Below are positions 52,362 through 60,155 of a stretch of 64,000 bases of DNA, one piece after another. The stretch covers positions 1 to 64,000 of the forward strand of contig NZ_JGZI01000009.1 of the NCBI RefSeq assembly GCF_000741705.1, read 5' to 3'. Both the position numbers and the translations under genes were made by a program. How positions within the stretch are numbered: position 1 is the stretch's first letter; every line of letters starts with the position of its first letter. The notes under the pieces are model-generated. The model worked only from the letters and a program-made list of their open reading frames with translations, ran no database searches and had not been told where the DNA came from. The stretch comes from Bifidobacterium psychraerophilum. GTDB taxonomy: Bacteria > Actinomycetota > Actinomycetes > Actinomycetales > Bifidobacteriaceae.

Positions 52362-54605
52362 TCAGCGCGCGACCTGCGGACCGCGGGTGTGCTTTTTGAT
52401 CAGGTATTCCTGGCAGTCGATCAGCGGTTGCCCCTGCTCATCGCGGGAATGCCGGATATAGGAGCCGTCCCCCTGCATATGCCAAGAACTGGTCGTATCC
52501 GCCATCTGCAGGTCCACGTATTTGATCAGCTCATCGACCTCGTCGGGCGCGGTGATGCGGACCAGTGCCTCAACGCGGCGGTCGAGGTTACGGTGCATCA
52601 GATCCGCCGAGCCGATCCATACCTCCGGTCCTGAAATCGGCCCTTCGCCGATCTGAGGGCCCTCTGAATTCGCGAATGCGAAGATGCGGCTGTGCTCCAG
52701 GAATCGTCCGAGGACCGAACGAACACGGATGTTCTCGCTCAATCCGGCCACTCCTGGTTTCAACGCGCAGATGCCGCGTTCGACGATGTCGATCTTGACC
52801 CCGGCCTGACTGGCCCGGTACAGGGCATCGATCGTCTTCTCATCGACGAGGGAGTTCACCTTGATCTTGATCCAGGAATCCTTGCCCTGACGGGCTGCAT
52901 CCTCTTCGCGCTGAATGCGCTGAATCAAGCCCGTACGTACCGTTCGGGGAGCGACGAGCAGTCTGTGGAAGCTGGACTTCGGAGCATAGCCCGAGAGCTG
53001 GTTGAACAGCCTGGTGAGGTCCTGGCCGACCACAGGATCGCAGGTCAGCAATCCCAGATCGGTGTAGATCCTTGCCGTCTTGGGATTGTAGTTTCCTGTT
53101 CCGACGTGGCAATAGCGTCTCAGACCCTCCTGCTCCTGACGGATGACCAGTGAGAGCTTGCAATGCGTCTTCAGCCCGACGATGCCGTACACCACGTGCA
53201 CTCCGGCCCGTTCGAGTTTGCGGGCCCAGGCGATGTTGGCCTCCTCATCGAATCTGGCCTTGATCTCCACCAATGCGAGCACCTGTTTGCCTGCGTGCGC
53301 CGCGTCGACCAGGGCGTCGATGATCGGGGAGTTGCCCGAAGTCCGGTACAGGGTCTGCTTGATGGCCAGCACCTTGGGATCCGCGGCGGCCTGGGCGAGG
53401 AAGGCCTGAACCGAGGTGGAGAAGGAGTCATAGGGATGGTGCAGCAGCACATCGTGTTCACGGATCGCCGCGAAGATGTCCTGTGCGCGGCTGGACTCGA
53501 CCTCTGCGATCTGGCGGTTGGTCGCGGGGATGAAGGGTTGGTACTTCAGATCCGCGCGATCGATCGACTGGAGTTCGAAGAGGACGGTGAAGTCGAGCGG
53601 TGAGGGCAGACGATACACCTCGTCCTCGTTCACACCGAGCTTGTCGGCCAGGAGCTGCGAAAGGAAGGGGGAGGTCGTATCCGAAATCTCCAGACGGATC
53701 GGCGGGCCGAAGCGTCTGCGCAGCAGCTCCTTTTCCATCGCGTTCAGCAGATTCTCCGCATCATCCTCTTCGACGTCGATATCCTCGTTGCGTGTGACGC
53801 GGAAGGAACGGGCCTCCTTGATGATCATGCCGGGGAACAGCGCCTCCAGATGGGCGATCAGCAGGTTCTCCATGGTGATGAAGCCATAGCGCTCCTCGTC
53901 GCCCTCCTCATCCGTGAGGTCTTCGACGGCGACGAGTCGTGGCATGTTGTCGGGGATCTTTATTCGGGCGAAGTGAGATTTGCCCGAGGCGGGGTTCTCG
54001 ACGATGACGGCGAGGTTCAGGGAGTTGCCGGAGATGTAGGGGAAGGGGTGTGCCGGATCCACTGCCAGAGGGGTGAGCACCGGGAACACCTGGCGACGGA
54101 AGATGCGCGAGAGGCGTTCCTGCTCGCCGGCGCTGAGCTGGTTCCAACGAAGTAGCACAATGTGCTCATTGGCCAGTTCAGGCAGAATATGCTCATTGAC
54201 ATAATGCGCATGCTCGTTTTGCAGACGGTGTGCATGATCGGATATGGCGCGCAGCTGTTGCCGCGGGCTCATGCCGCTCGCGGCTGTCACGGCGATCCCG
54301 CTGTCTATGCGGCGCTTGAGGCCGGCGACCCGTACCATGAAGAACTCGTCCAGATTGCTGGCGAAGATGGCCGCGAAATTGGCGCGCTCAAGCATCGGCT
54401 GTGTCTCGTCCTCCGCAAGTTCCAGCACGCGCTTGTTGAACTTCAGCCAGCTGATCTCCCTGTCGAAGAAACGATCCTCCGGCAAGGGGTTGGAATCGGC
54501 GGCGGATGCGTCACCACGACGCTCGGCTTTGTCGGTCTCCGCGATGTGTTCGGCGATCTGGCTTCGCAGCACGGCTTTCGAGGGAGCATCAAAAATCTGA
54601 ACCAT
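52362..54605 (-). CDS. ppk: Polyphosphate kinase 1
   Basis: 747 residues. N-terminal domain after an acidic start ([40 protein letters not shown]), head domain, then the catalytic core: [17 protein letters not shown] with the autophosphorylated His, [20 protein letters not shown], and the second His region [21 protein letters not shown]. It makes polyphosphate from ATP reversibly. ATG 54605 gives the conserved N-terminus ([15 protein letters not shown]). CTTACA-17-TTATAC on the minus strand (about 54627-54655) is a plausible promoter. Confidence 0.96.
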   Translation of the reverse strand: MVQIFDAPSKAVLRSQIAEHIAETDKAERRGDASAADSNPLPEDRFFDREISWLKFNKRVLELAEDETQPMLERANFAAIFASNLDEFFMVRVAGLKRRIDSGIAVTAASGMSPRQQLRAISDHAHRLQNEHAHYVNEHILPELANEHIVLLRWNQLSAGEQERLSRIFRRQVFPVLTPLAVDPAHPFPYISGNSLNLAVIVENPASGKSHFARIKIPDNMPRLVAVEDLTDEEGDEERYGFITMENLLIAHLEALFPGMIIKEARSFRVTRNEDIDVEEDDAENLLNAMEKELLRRRFGPPIRLEISDTTSPFLSQLLADKLGVNEDEVYRLPSPLDFTVLFELQSIDRADLKYQPFIPATNRQIAEVESSRAQDIFAAIREHDVLLHHPYDSFSTSVQAFLAQAAADPKVLAIKQTLYRTSGNSPIIDALVDAAHAGKQVLALVEIKARFDEEANIAWARKLERAGVHVVYGIVGLKTHCKLSLVIRQEQEGLRRYCHVGTGNYNPKTARIYTDLGLLTCDPVVGQDLTRLFNQLSGYAPKSSFHRLLVAPRTVRTGLIQRIQREEDAARQGKDSWIKIKVNSLVDEKTIDALYRASQAGVKIDIVERGICALKPGVAGLSENIRVRSVLGRFLEHSRIFAFANSEGPQIGEGPISGPEVWIGSADLMHRNLDRRVEALVRITAPDEVDELIKYVDLQMADTTSSWHMQGDGSYIRHSRDEQGQPLIDCQEYLIKKHTRGPQVAR

Positions 54606-54654
54606 ATCCCTATCGTAGATGCAGGGGTATAACGCAGAAGTGTCGAGCCTGTAA

Positions 54655-54671
54655 GAATTCAATATGAATTC
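54655..54671. promoter_or_regulatory. Palindromic operator candidate before ppk
   Basis: GAATTCA (54655-54661) and TGAATTC (54665-54671) form a perfect 7-3-7 inverted repeat. It touches the proposed -35 box of ppk (54650-54655 on the minus strand). Its position suits an activator or repressor; the protein is unknown. Confidence 0.45.
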
Positions 54672-54834
54672 ACATAGGCGGTGGCGATCGTGGCGTTTCG
54701 GGCGTTGCGCCGTCTCCGTCAGGACGGCAAAGAAGTGTCTCGACCGGAAGCGGGGGAGAGTGGGAGAGGATGGGATCAACAGGGGGTGTAAGGGGCTTTT
54801 GCGTGGCTCAGCTCTTATGAGGCCGGTGGTCATG

Positions 54835-54866
54835 AAAAAAGGAGGCCTCCCAACCGGGAGGCCTCC
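54835..54866 (-). terminator. Intrinsic terminator on the minus strand
   Basis: GGAGGCCTCCC (54841-54851) pairs perfectly with GGGAGGCCTCC (54856-54866) around a 4-nt loop. Read on the minus strand it is followed by six T residues (54840-54835). It is therefore a textbook Rho-independent terminator for a minus-strand transcript starting near 55000; no protein gene lies there. Confidence 0.9.
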
Positions 54867-55000
54867 TACAAGTCCAACAAGCAGAATCTCTGCACAACAT
54901 CCTCGTTGCAACGGTAAGTCTTTCCATTGCCCGTCCAACGTAACGGTCCTCGTGACCATGTACCTTTGTGGGCTTCTGCTCTGTTCTGTTGTCCTTGTAC
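54835..55000 (-). ncRNA. Candidate structured small RNA, about 165 nt
   Basis: On the minus strand a CATAAT box (55006-55011) with TTGCAT 16 bp upstream (55028-55033) precedes a stretch ending in an intrinsic terminator. The 5' end TACAAG (54994-54999) pairs with CTTGTA (54867-54872) right before the terminator; AGCAGAA (54974-54980) pairs with TTCTGCT (54880-54886); CACAA (54966-54970) with TTGTG (54893-54897); CAACG/CGTTG (54936-54940, 54904-54908) close an inner arm. The result is a long rod with internal bulges, like 6S RNA in outline. It matches no RNA family I can name with certainty. It could also be a ppk leader with attenuator. Confidence 0.6.
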
Positions 55001-55146
55001 TCACTATTATGCCCGGTTTGCGACGGGATGCAAGCCGGGGAGGGGCAATGTCAGCAACTTATCGAAACTGGTAAATCTTGGTGCATGAGAAGGTCCGAAA
55101 GTGCCGTTCATGTGCTCTCAACCGCCCTATATGTGCGTTTCTGTGA

Positions 55147-55188
55147 ATGCTCGCCACACGGACCCTGCCAACCCGGCGTGGCGAGCAT
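55147..55188 (+). promoter_or_regulatory. 11-bp inverted repeat upstream of the Tad locus
   Basis: ATGCTCGCCAC (55147-55157) and GTGGCGAGCAT (55178-55188) are perfect complements around a 20-nt loop. There is no T-run. It lies about 115 bp before the first Tad gene and about 115 bp beyond the promoter of the candidate small RNA, so it could be a leader structure, an operator or an insulator. Confidence 0.5.
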
Positions 55189-55302
55189 CAACCGAGCCGG
55201 GATCAGGCATTATCCATCCACCATGCCGGTGGGTGACAGTGACATCCGACCACAGCATCGCCATGCATTGTCACGGCCCGGGCGCCTGTGTTGAATCATG
55301 GC

Positions 55303-56313
55303 ATGAAAGAAGCACGCAGACCAGCCAGACGCTCGCCGTCGAGATCACCCAGACGCGCGGCGCGTGTGACGAGGGGGCCAATCGGCCGCCCCCCGGTGAA
55401 GGGGCATACGGCAAGCGAGGTGCGGACGCAGTGCAGGATCGTCGTGTTCGTAGGGGTCAGTGGCGGACTGGGACTGAGTACCTTGGCGGCGATGACGGCC
55501 TGGACCTTCACCGACATGCGGATGCGCTGCACCATCATCGACGCGGATTTCTCAGGCGGCGGGATCGATGTGTTGCTTGGTATCGAGGCGGAAAGCGGTA
55601 TGCGTTTCACCGATATCAAGGCGCCTCTGGGCAGGCTGGATGGCGAGGCACTCGAACACGAGCTGCTTCATTGGGAGGGAAACGGCGTACTGAGTGTGGA
55701 TCCACGGAAGGTGCGGCATCCAGACTGGTGGGAGCAGCAGGCGGCTCTGCATGCATTGCAGGAGGTCAACGACATAGTGGTCGTGGATGCGGGACGAGGT
55801 GAGCGCATCGAGGAGATCGCGTTGCCGCAGAGCGCGCAGATCGTTGTATTGGCGGAACTGTCCGTGCTTGGACTGGCCAGGGCCGGAGTCGCGCTCTCCC
55901 GTGGGCAGCTGACGGCATCCTCCGGCACGGCTCTGGTCATCGGTGTGCACCCCCGTGCGTTACGTGCGAGATCGGAGAGGATATCGGTCCAGGATGCACA
56001 GGAGTACCTGGGTGTCCCGCTGATCGGCGAATTCTCGCCGATCCGGAGACTGGGCTTATCCATAACGCAGGGCTTCGGGATAGCTCGCATCCCGAAACAA
56101 TACAGGTATCTGCTCAGGTCCCTGACGGACGCCCTCCTCGCCGGAGAAGGCGCATCCGGCGATGGGCCGGCGGCACCGCTGCGCCAGGGGACAAAAGCTT
56201 TCGACGACCGGATGAGAGCCGATCCGTCCCCGGTGGACAGACAGAACTCGCATCCCTCTGATGCCGCACCAGGAGCGGGCGCTGTGGGCGCTGCGGAGGA
56301 TATCCATGGATAG
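55303..56313 (+). CDS. TadZ/CpaE-like pilus localisation ATPase
   Basis: 336 residues. A basic disordered start leads into a ParA/MinD-like fold: RIVVFVGVSGGLGLSTLAAM (a deviant Walker A, GVSGGLGLST), CTIIDADFSGGGIDVLLGIE, and NDIVVVDAGRGERIEEIAL. The P-loop has lost the signature Lys of MinD, as in TadZ proteins. It places the pilus machine at the membrane. GTG 55288 is an alternative start. The end overlaps the next gene by 8 bp. First gene of the Tad operon. Confidence 0.85.
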   Translation: MKEARRPARRSPSRSPRRAARVTRGPIGRPPVKGHTASEVRTQCRIVVFVGVSGGLGLSTLAAMTAWTFTDMRMRCTIIDADFSGGGIDVLLGIEAESGMRFTDIKAPLGRLDGEALEHELLHWEGNGVLSVDPRKVRHPDWWEQQAALHALQEVNDIVVVDAGRGERIEEIALPQSAQIVVLAELSVLGLARAGVALSRGQLTASSGTALVIGVHPRALRARSERISVQDAQEYLGVPLIGEFSPIRRLGLSITQGFGIARIPKQYRYLLRSLTDALLAGEGASGDGPAAPLRQGTKAFDDRMRADPSPVDRQNSHPSDAAPGAGAVGAAEDIHG

Positions 56314-57376
56314 TCTGCTCCCCATCTCTGCCCCGGTCACAGGATTGGTCTTTGGCCCTTTGGATGAGTTCGTCCGGGATCCCGACGTGAGCGACATCGC
56401 CGTTACCGGGGACGGAACCGTGTGGGTGGACGCTGGTCACGGGATGCGGGAGCGTCAGACCAGATTGAGGTTTCGCTCCCCACGGATACTCCGTGAATTC
56501 GCAGTGCAGCTATGCTCGCAATTCGGTCAGCGTCTTGACGATTCCCGTCCGATAGCCGACGTCTCCACACCCGAGGGAATCCGCATCAATGCGGTAATCG
56601 AGCCACTGGTGGCCCAAGGCGCCTCCATCTCCATACGCTTCCCCAATCGTCAGCAGCCTGACCTTGAGCAGTTGGCTCGTATGGGGATGATGCCGGCTGT
56701 CTGGCTGCGGACCATGAAGGCATTGGTGCGACGCAAGGCATCCATACTGGTCACCGGGGCGACGGCCACGGGTAAAACCACCCTGCTCAGAGCGCTGCTG
56801 GCGCAGTGCCAGCCTGATGAGCGCATCATCACGGTGGAGGAGACGCGCGAATTGGGGGTGCTGGGCAGGGCGAACCACGTCTCCCTGGTCACCAGGTCCG
56901 CCAACCTCGAAGGTGCCGGTGAGATCGACTTGGAGTCACTGATACGAGCCACCTTGAGGATGCGCCCGGACCGGGTGGTTCTCGGAGAGTGCAGAGGCGC
57001 GGAGATCGTGCATCTGCTCAGGGCCCTGAATTCCGGGCATCGCGGTGGGATGGCCACCATGCACGCCGATGGTGTGGCCAGGGTTCCGGCACGGCTGCTG
57101 TCCCTTGGCCTCCTCGCCGGTATCGATGCACAGGCATTGGGCCTGCTTGCCGATGGGGCCTTCGACGTACTCGTGCATCTGCGTACGGTCGATGGTGTGC
57201 GGCGAATCAGCCATATGGGATGTCTGCGGAGGCACCGGGATGGTGCCTTGCTCGGAGAGGTGCTGTCGGTGTGGAAGGGCGGGGAAAGCGTCATCGGCGG
57301 TGCCCCCTGGTGCCGTTTCCTTGAACGGTGGGACCCTGAATCGGCATATGGCACGGGCAAGGGTGGGCGGCCGTGA
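56306..57376 (+). CDS. TadA/CpaF secretion ATPase
   Basis: 356 residues, GspE family. DPDVSDIAVTGDGTVWVDAG, QRLDDSRPIADVSTPEGIRI, Walker A TGATATGKTTLLRALL near residue 150, Asp-box ERIITVEETRELG, Walker B RMRPDRVVLGECRGAE and the His box GHRGGMATMHADG. It is shorter than CpaF of Caulobacter but keeps all motifs. It drives Flp-type pilin assembly. ATG 56306 follows GCGGAGGA. Overlaps both neighbours. Confidence 0.93.
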   Translation: MDSLLPISAPVTGLVFGPLDEFVRDPDVSDIAVTGDGTVWVDAGHGMRERQTRLRFRSPRILREFAVQLCSQFGQRLDDSRPIADVSTPEGIRINAVIEPLVAQGASISIRFPNRQQPDLEQLARMGMMPAVWLRTMKALVRRKASILVTGATATGKTTLLRALLAQCQPDERIITVEETRELGVLGRANHVSLVTRSANLEGAGEIDLESLIRATLRMRPDRVVLGECRGAEIVHLLRALNSGHRGGMATMHADGVARVPARLLSLGLLAGIDAQALGLLADGAFDVLVHLRTVDGVRRISHMGCLRRHRDGALLGEVLSVWKGGESVIGGAPWCRFLERWDPESAYGTGKGGRP

Positions 57377-58071
57377 TGTCCGATGGTGCCGATGCCCTGA
57401 TGCTTGCCGTGTGCGTTGGGGCGCTGGTCCTTCTGCGCTCAGGGGGACCATGCCGCGCATCGGATCGGCTCTACGCGCGCGGGAGTGTCCGTGCTGCGGA
57501 GCGTTCCGGAGCCGGGACGATCGCCGCTTTGTCGTCATTGAGCTCGCTGTTGCGTAGCGGCAGCGGCCTCACCGAAGGTGTCGAGGAGCTGGCGGGCAAG
57601 CCCTTCGCGACGCGGGAATTGACGGCGGAGCGATGTTACGAGGCCCTCTGGCGGTGTCGTTCACCACAGGAGCGTCCCCGACAGGTACTCGAAACCGCGC
57701 TGGCCGTGGCCGCGGCCTGCAGATTGAGCGAAGAGATGGGATGCGAGGCGGCGCGATGCATCGATGCCGCAGCCGCCGCGTGCAAACGTTCTCGCATGAT
57801 CGATGATCTGAGAAACACGTCCTTTTCGATGCCCAAGGCCACGGTTCGTCTGCTTTCGCTGCTGCCTGTGGCATCGATTGCGCTCGCCGAGATAATAGGG
57901 ATCAGGGCGCTGTCGTTCCTCTGCTCGAGCACTCCTGGTCTGCTGTGCCTCGTGGTGGGAGGTGCGTTCTATGCAGCGGGCATGTTCTGGATGAGGGCCC
58001 TGCTCCGCTCCGGGATTACGGACAGCGACCGCAGTGCTTCAAGGAGGGGAGCGGGGCAGTGGAGACGGTGA
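57376..58071 (+). CDS. TadB-like pilus membrane protein
   Basis: 231 residues. An N-terminal hydrophobic segment, a helical part of GspF type (SLSSLLRSGSGLTEGVEELA, TALAVAAACRLSEEMGCEAA) and two C-terminal membrane helices (LLSLLPVASIALAEIIGIRA, LLCLVVGGAFYAAGMFWMRA). This is the layout of the short actinobacterial TadB. ATG 57376 overlaps the TadA stop; GTG 57373 is also in frame. It forms the inner-membrane platform with TadC. Confidence 0.83.
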   Translation: MSDGADALMLAVCVGALVLLRSGGPCRASDRLYARGSVRAAERSGAGTIAALSSLSSLLRSGSGLTEGVEELAGKPFATRELTAERCYEALWRCRSPQERPRQVLETALAVAAACRLSEEMGCEAARCIDAAAAACKRSRMIDDLRNTSFSMPKATVRLLSLLPVASIALAEIIGIRALSFLCSSTPGLLCLVVGGAFYAAGMFWMRALLRSGITDSDRSASRRGAGQWRR

Positions 58072-58604
58072 TCCTTCCCATCGCATCGGCCTGCATATTC
58101 ATGCTTATGCACCTGGAAGACAGCAGGCTTGACGTCCTGCATGGAGCAATGGCAAGGCCCCCTGTGCGGATCGTGTTGGTGCTGGAGATGTTGGCGGTCG
58201 CGATACGACGGGGTGCGTCGATCTCGCATGCGCTTGAAAGGGTCTCCATGGCCATCGACGATGATCTGGGCGGGGCGATCGGGCGAGTGGTGTGCAGACT
58301 GCATCGTGGTATCGCGTGGACTCCGGCCTGGGCTCCGGTCTGTGACGGGAATGCCTGCGGTGTGTGTTGCACGGTGCTGCGTGACTCCCTGGAAGCCTCC
58401 TGGCGCCTCGGCGCTTCGCCGTTGCCGAGAATTGAGGCGGTCGTCCAGCAGTTGGATAGTGCCGAGCGCAATCGTATCGAGTCCGAAGCGGCACATCTGT
58501 CCGTGAAACTTCTGCTGCCCACCGCGCTGTGTTTTCTGCCTGCATTCGTGTTGATCGGCGTCATCCCTTGCATCGCCGCCTTCGCTCAGGGGATGTTCGC
58601 CTAG
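58059..58604 (+). CDS. TadC-like pilus membrane protein
   Basis: 181 residues, GspF family. TVILPIASACIFMLMHLED start, VLEMLAVAIRRGASISHALE, RVSMAIDDDLGGAIGRVVCR and the C-terminal EAAHLSVKLLLPTALCFLPA followed by FVLIGVIPCIAAFAQGMF. GTG 58059 is chosen for AAGGAGG at 58041-58047; it overlaps the TadB end by 13 bp. Companion of TadB in the platform. Five cysteines are unusual for the family. Confidence 0.82.
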   Translation: METVILPIASACIFMLMHLEDSRLDVLHGAMARPPVRIVLVLEMLAVAIRRGASISHALERVSMAIDDDLGGAIGRVVCRLHRGIAWTPAWAPVCDGNACGVCCTVLRDSLEASWRLGASPLPRIEAVVQQLDSAERNRIESEAAHLSVKLLLPTALCFLPAFVLIGVIPCIAAFAQGMFA

Positions 58605-58758
58605 CGTCCACAGCCATTGTGCGGAGCCGCCATTCAACCACATCCGTGCCCCTGCAGTCCATTGCCTTCGGGCTGCAGGCATAGTTGGCATCACCTGGGG
58701 CATAAGGGCGTGACCAGCGCACCCCACATCCGGAAGACAATATGGAAAGGAAACGATC

Positions 58759-59085
58759 ATGAGACACCAATACAGATGGCGGAACAACTGGCAGCTCATA
58801 CGCGGAAGCCTCCGCCTGCGGCAATCATGCGACGCGGATAAGGCGGGCACATACAGATCGTGGTTGCGGCGTCGAATGCAGGGGCTGTCCCGGCAATACT
58901 ATGTGTTCGACGCCCGATGGCGAATGCTTGCTGCGGAACCTGAAGCGGGTATGGCGACCGCGGAGTACGCGGTGGTTCTCATCGCGGCGACGGGATTCGC
59001 CGGGTTATTGGTCGCGATACTCAAATCGGGAGAGGTCAGGGAACTGTTGGTGACCATCATCCGCCAAGCCTTGAATATCGGCTGA
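58759..59085 (+). CDS. Flp-type pilin-like protein (DUF4244)
   Basis: 108 residues. The C-terminal half is a class III prepilin: EPEAG, then MATAEYAVVLIAATGFAGLL with Glu at +5 and a hydrophobic helix, matching DUF4244, the likely major pilin of actinobacterial Tad loci. The predicted leader before cleavage is about 64 residues, much longer than usual (about 10-25). GGAAAGGAAAC precedes ATG 58759; no internal ATG with a better site was found. Stop overlaps tadE. Confidence 0.8.
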   Translation: MRHQYRWRNNWQLIRGSLRLRQSCDADKAGTYRSWLRRRMQGLSRQYYVFDARWRMLAAEPEAGMATAEYAVVLIAATGFAGLLVAILKSGEVRELLVTIIRQALNIG

Positions 59086-59447
59086 TGTCCGGCATCAAGC
59101 GCTTCTTCTCCGGAAGCGATCCGGGGACCGTGACGGCTGAATTCGCAATGATCCTGCCCGCTGTGATGGCTTTGGCGATGCTGTTGCTGGGGCTGACCGA
59201 GGCCGTCCGCAAAAGCCTGGATTGTCAGGATGCGGCCAGCGTCGCCGCCAGGGAGATATTCATATCGGGAGATGATGCCCGTGCCGTTGCCGCCGCACGG
59301 GTCGCGGCGGGAGAACGGACCGTCGTGCAATTGCAGCACTCAGAGGGTCACGTCGTGGTGACCACCCAATGCCCGATCGCCGCGGAGGTGTTCGGCGCGC
59401 TGCCCTTCGCGGTCACGGGCAAGGCGACGGGATTCCTCAACGAATGA
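59085..59447 (+). CDS. TadE-like pseudopilin
   Basis: 120 residues. Class III leader ending SDPG, then TVTAEFAMILPAVMALAMLL with Glu at +5 and one membrane helix, and a small external domain (QDAASVAAREIFISGDDARA). TadE pseudopilins need the same prepilin peptidase as Flp; no peptidase gene is in this locus. Start overlaps the upstream stop by one base. Confidence 0.86.
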   Translation: MSGIKRFFSGSDPGTVTAEFAMILPAVMALAMLLLGLTEAVRKSLDCQDAASVAAREIFISGDDARAVAAARVAAGERTVVQLQHSEGHVVVTTQCPIAAEVFGALPFAVTGKATGFLNE

Positions 59448-59596
59448 TTGCATCCGGACGTGCTGCAGGGCGCGTCCTCACAAGGATTCCCGTCACCATG
59501 CAGCACCGGTGAAGAACGCCATGAGATGACGAGTTCGGGTGGGCTGGCCGGGCGGAGCGGCCAGACGGTCCTTAACTGCGGAGGGAAGGTGGGGTC

Positions 59597-60082
59597 ATGA
59601 TGCGACGGTATGGGAATCATAGTGCGCGCCGCGCCTCCGATTGCGGATCCGGATCGATGGCGGGCGTGGTGCTGATACTGTGCATCGCGCTCTCGTTGAC
59701 CGTGTTGGTAGCGGTGGGTAATGGGCTGATCTGTATGAACCGCGCGAGAAACACCGCAGATGCCGCGGCGTTGGCCGCAGCCTCCGCATGGATCCGGGGA
59801 CGGTCCGAGCCATGCCTGGAGGCTGCGCGGATCGTGGCATCCAACGGTGCGCAGTTGCTGAGATGCGATATGGATGACGAGGATGCGTGGGTGGATGTTG
59901 CCGTGAGGACGATGGTCGCATTCATACCTCCGATCGAAGGGCGCTCCAGGGCTGGTCCCGAGATGTGCGGAGCAGCCTTCATCGAGCCTGCGCCATCGGG
60001 CCATGACCTCGCGGTGCAAGCGCATGTGCCGGCATTCACCTTGGGCGAAGCCACAAGTGGATGGGGGTTGTTAGTTTGGTAG
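59597..60082 (+). CDS. TadG/TadE-like minor pseudopilin
   Basis: 161 residues. Basic start, one membrane helix (MAGVVLILCIALSLTVLVAV) and the pilin-like external pattern MNRARNTADAAALAAASAWI typical of TadG-like proteins next to TadE in actinobacteria. The Glu+5 of true pilins is missing. GGAGGGAAGG precedes ATG 59597. It is 149 bp after tadE; that gap holds no gene. Probably exposed outside the membrane in the pilus base. Confidence 0.82.
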   Translation: MMRRYGNHSARRASDCGSGSMAGVVLILCIALSLTVLVAVGNGLICMNRARNTADAAALAAASAWIRGRSEPCLEAARIVASNGAQLLRCDMDDEDAWVDVAVRTMVAFIPPIEGRSRAGPEMCGAAFIEPAPSGHDLAVQAHVPAFTLGEATSGWGLLVW

Positions 60083-60155
60083 CTCCTGAGTCGGTCGGAT
60101 CCGACCCGGGGATTGTCGATGCCACGCTGGGAAGAGAGAACGGTAGATTAGAGGT

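Noticed and set aside
54835-55000. SRP (4.5S) RNA or tmRNA as identity of the small RNA
   Set aside because: The conserved SRP apical loop sequence and the tmRNA tRNA-like ends are not present.
54606-55004. N-terminal extension of ppk to a GTG at 55004
   Set aside because: The frame is open, but the extra 133 residues do not resemble polyphosphate kinase and would run through an intrinsic terminator; ATG 54605 gives the conserved start.
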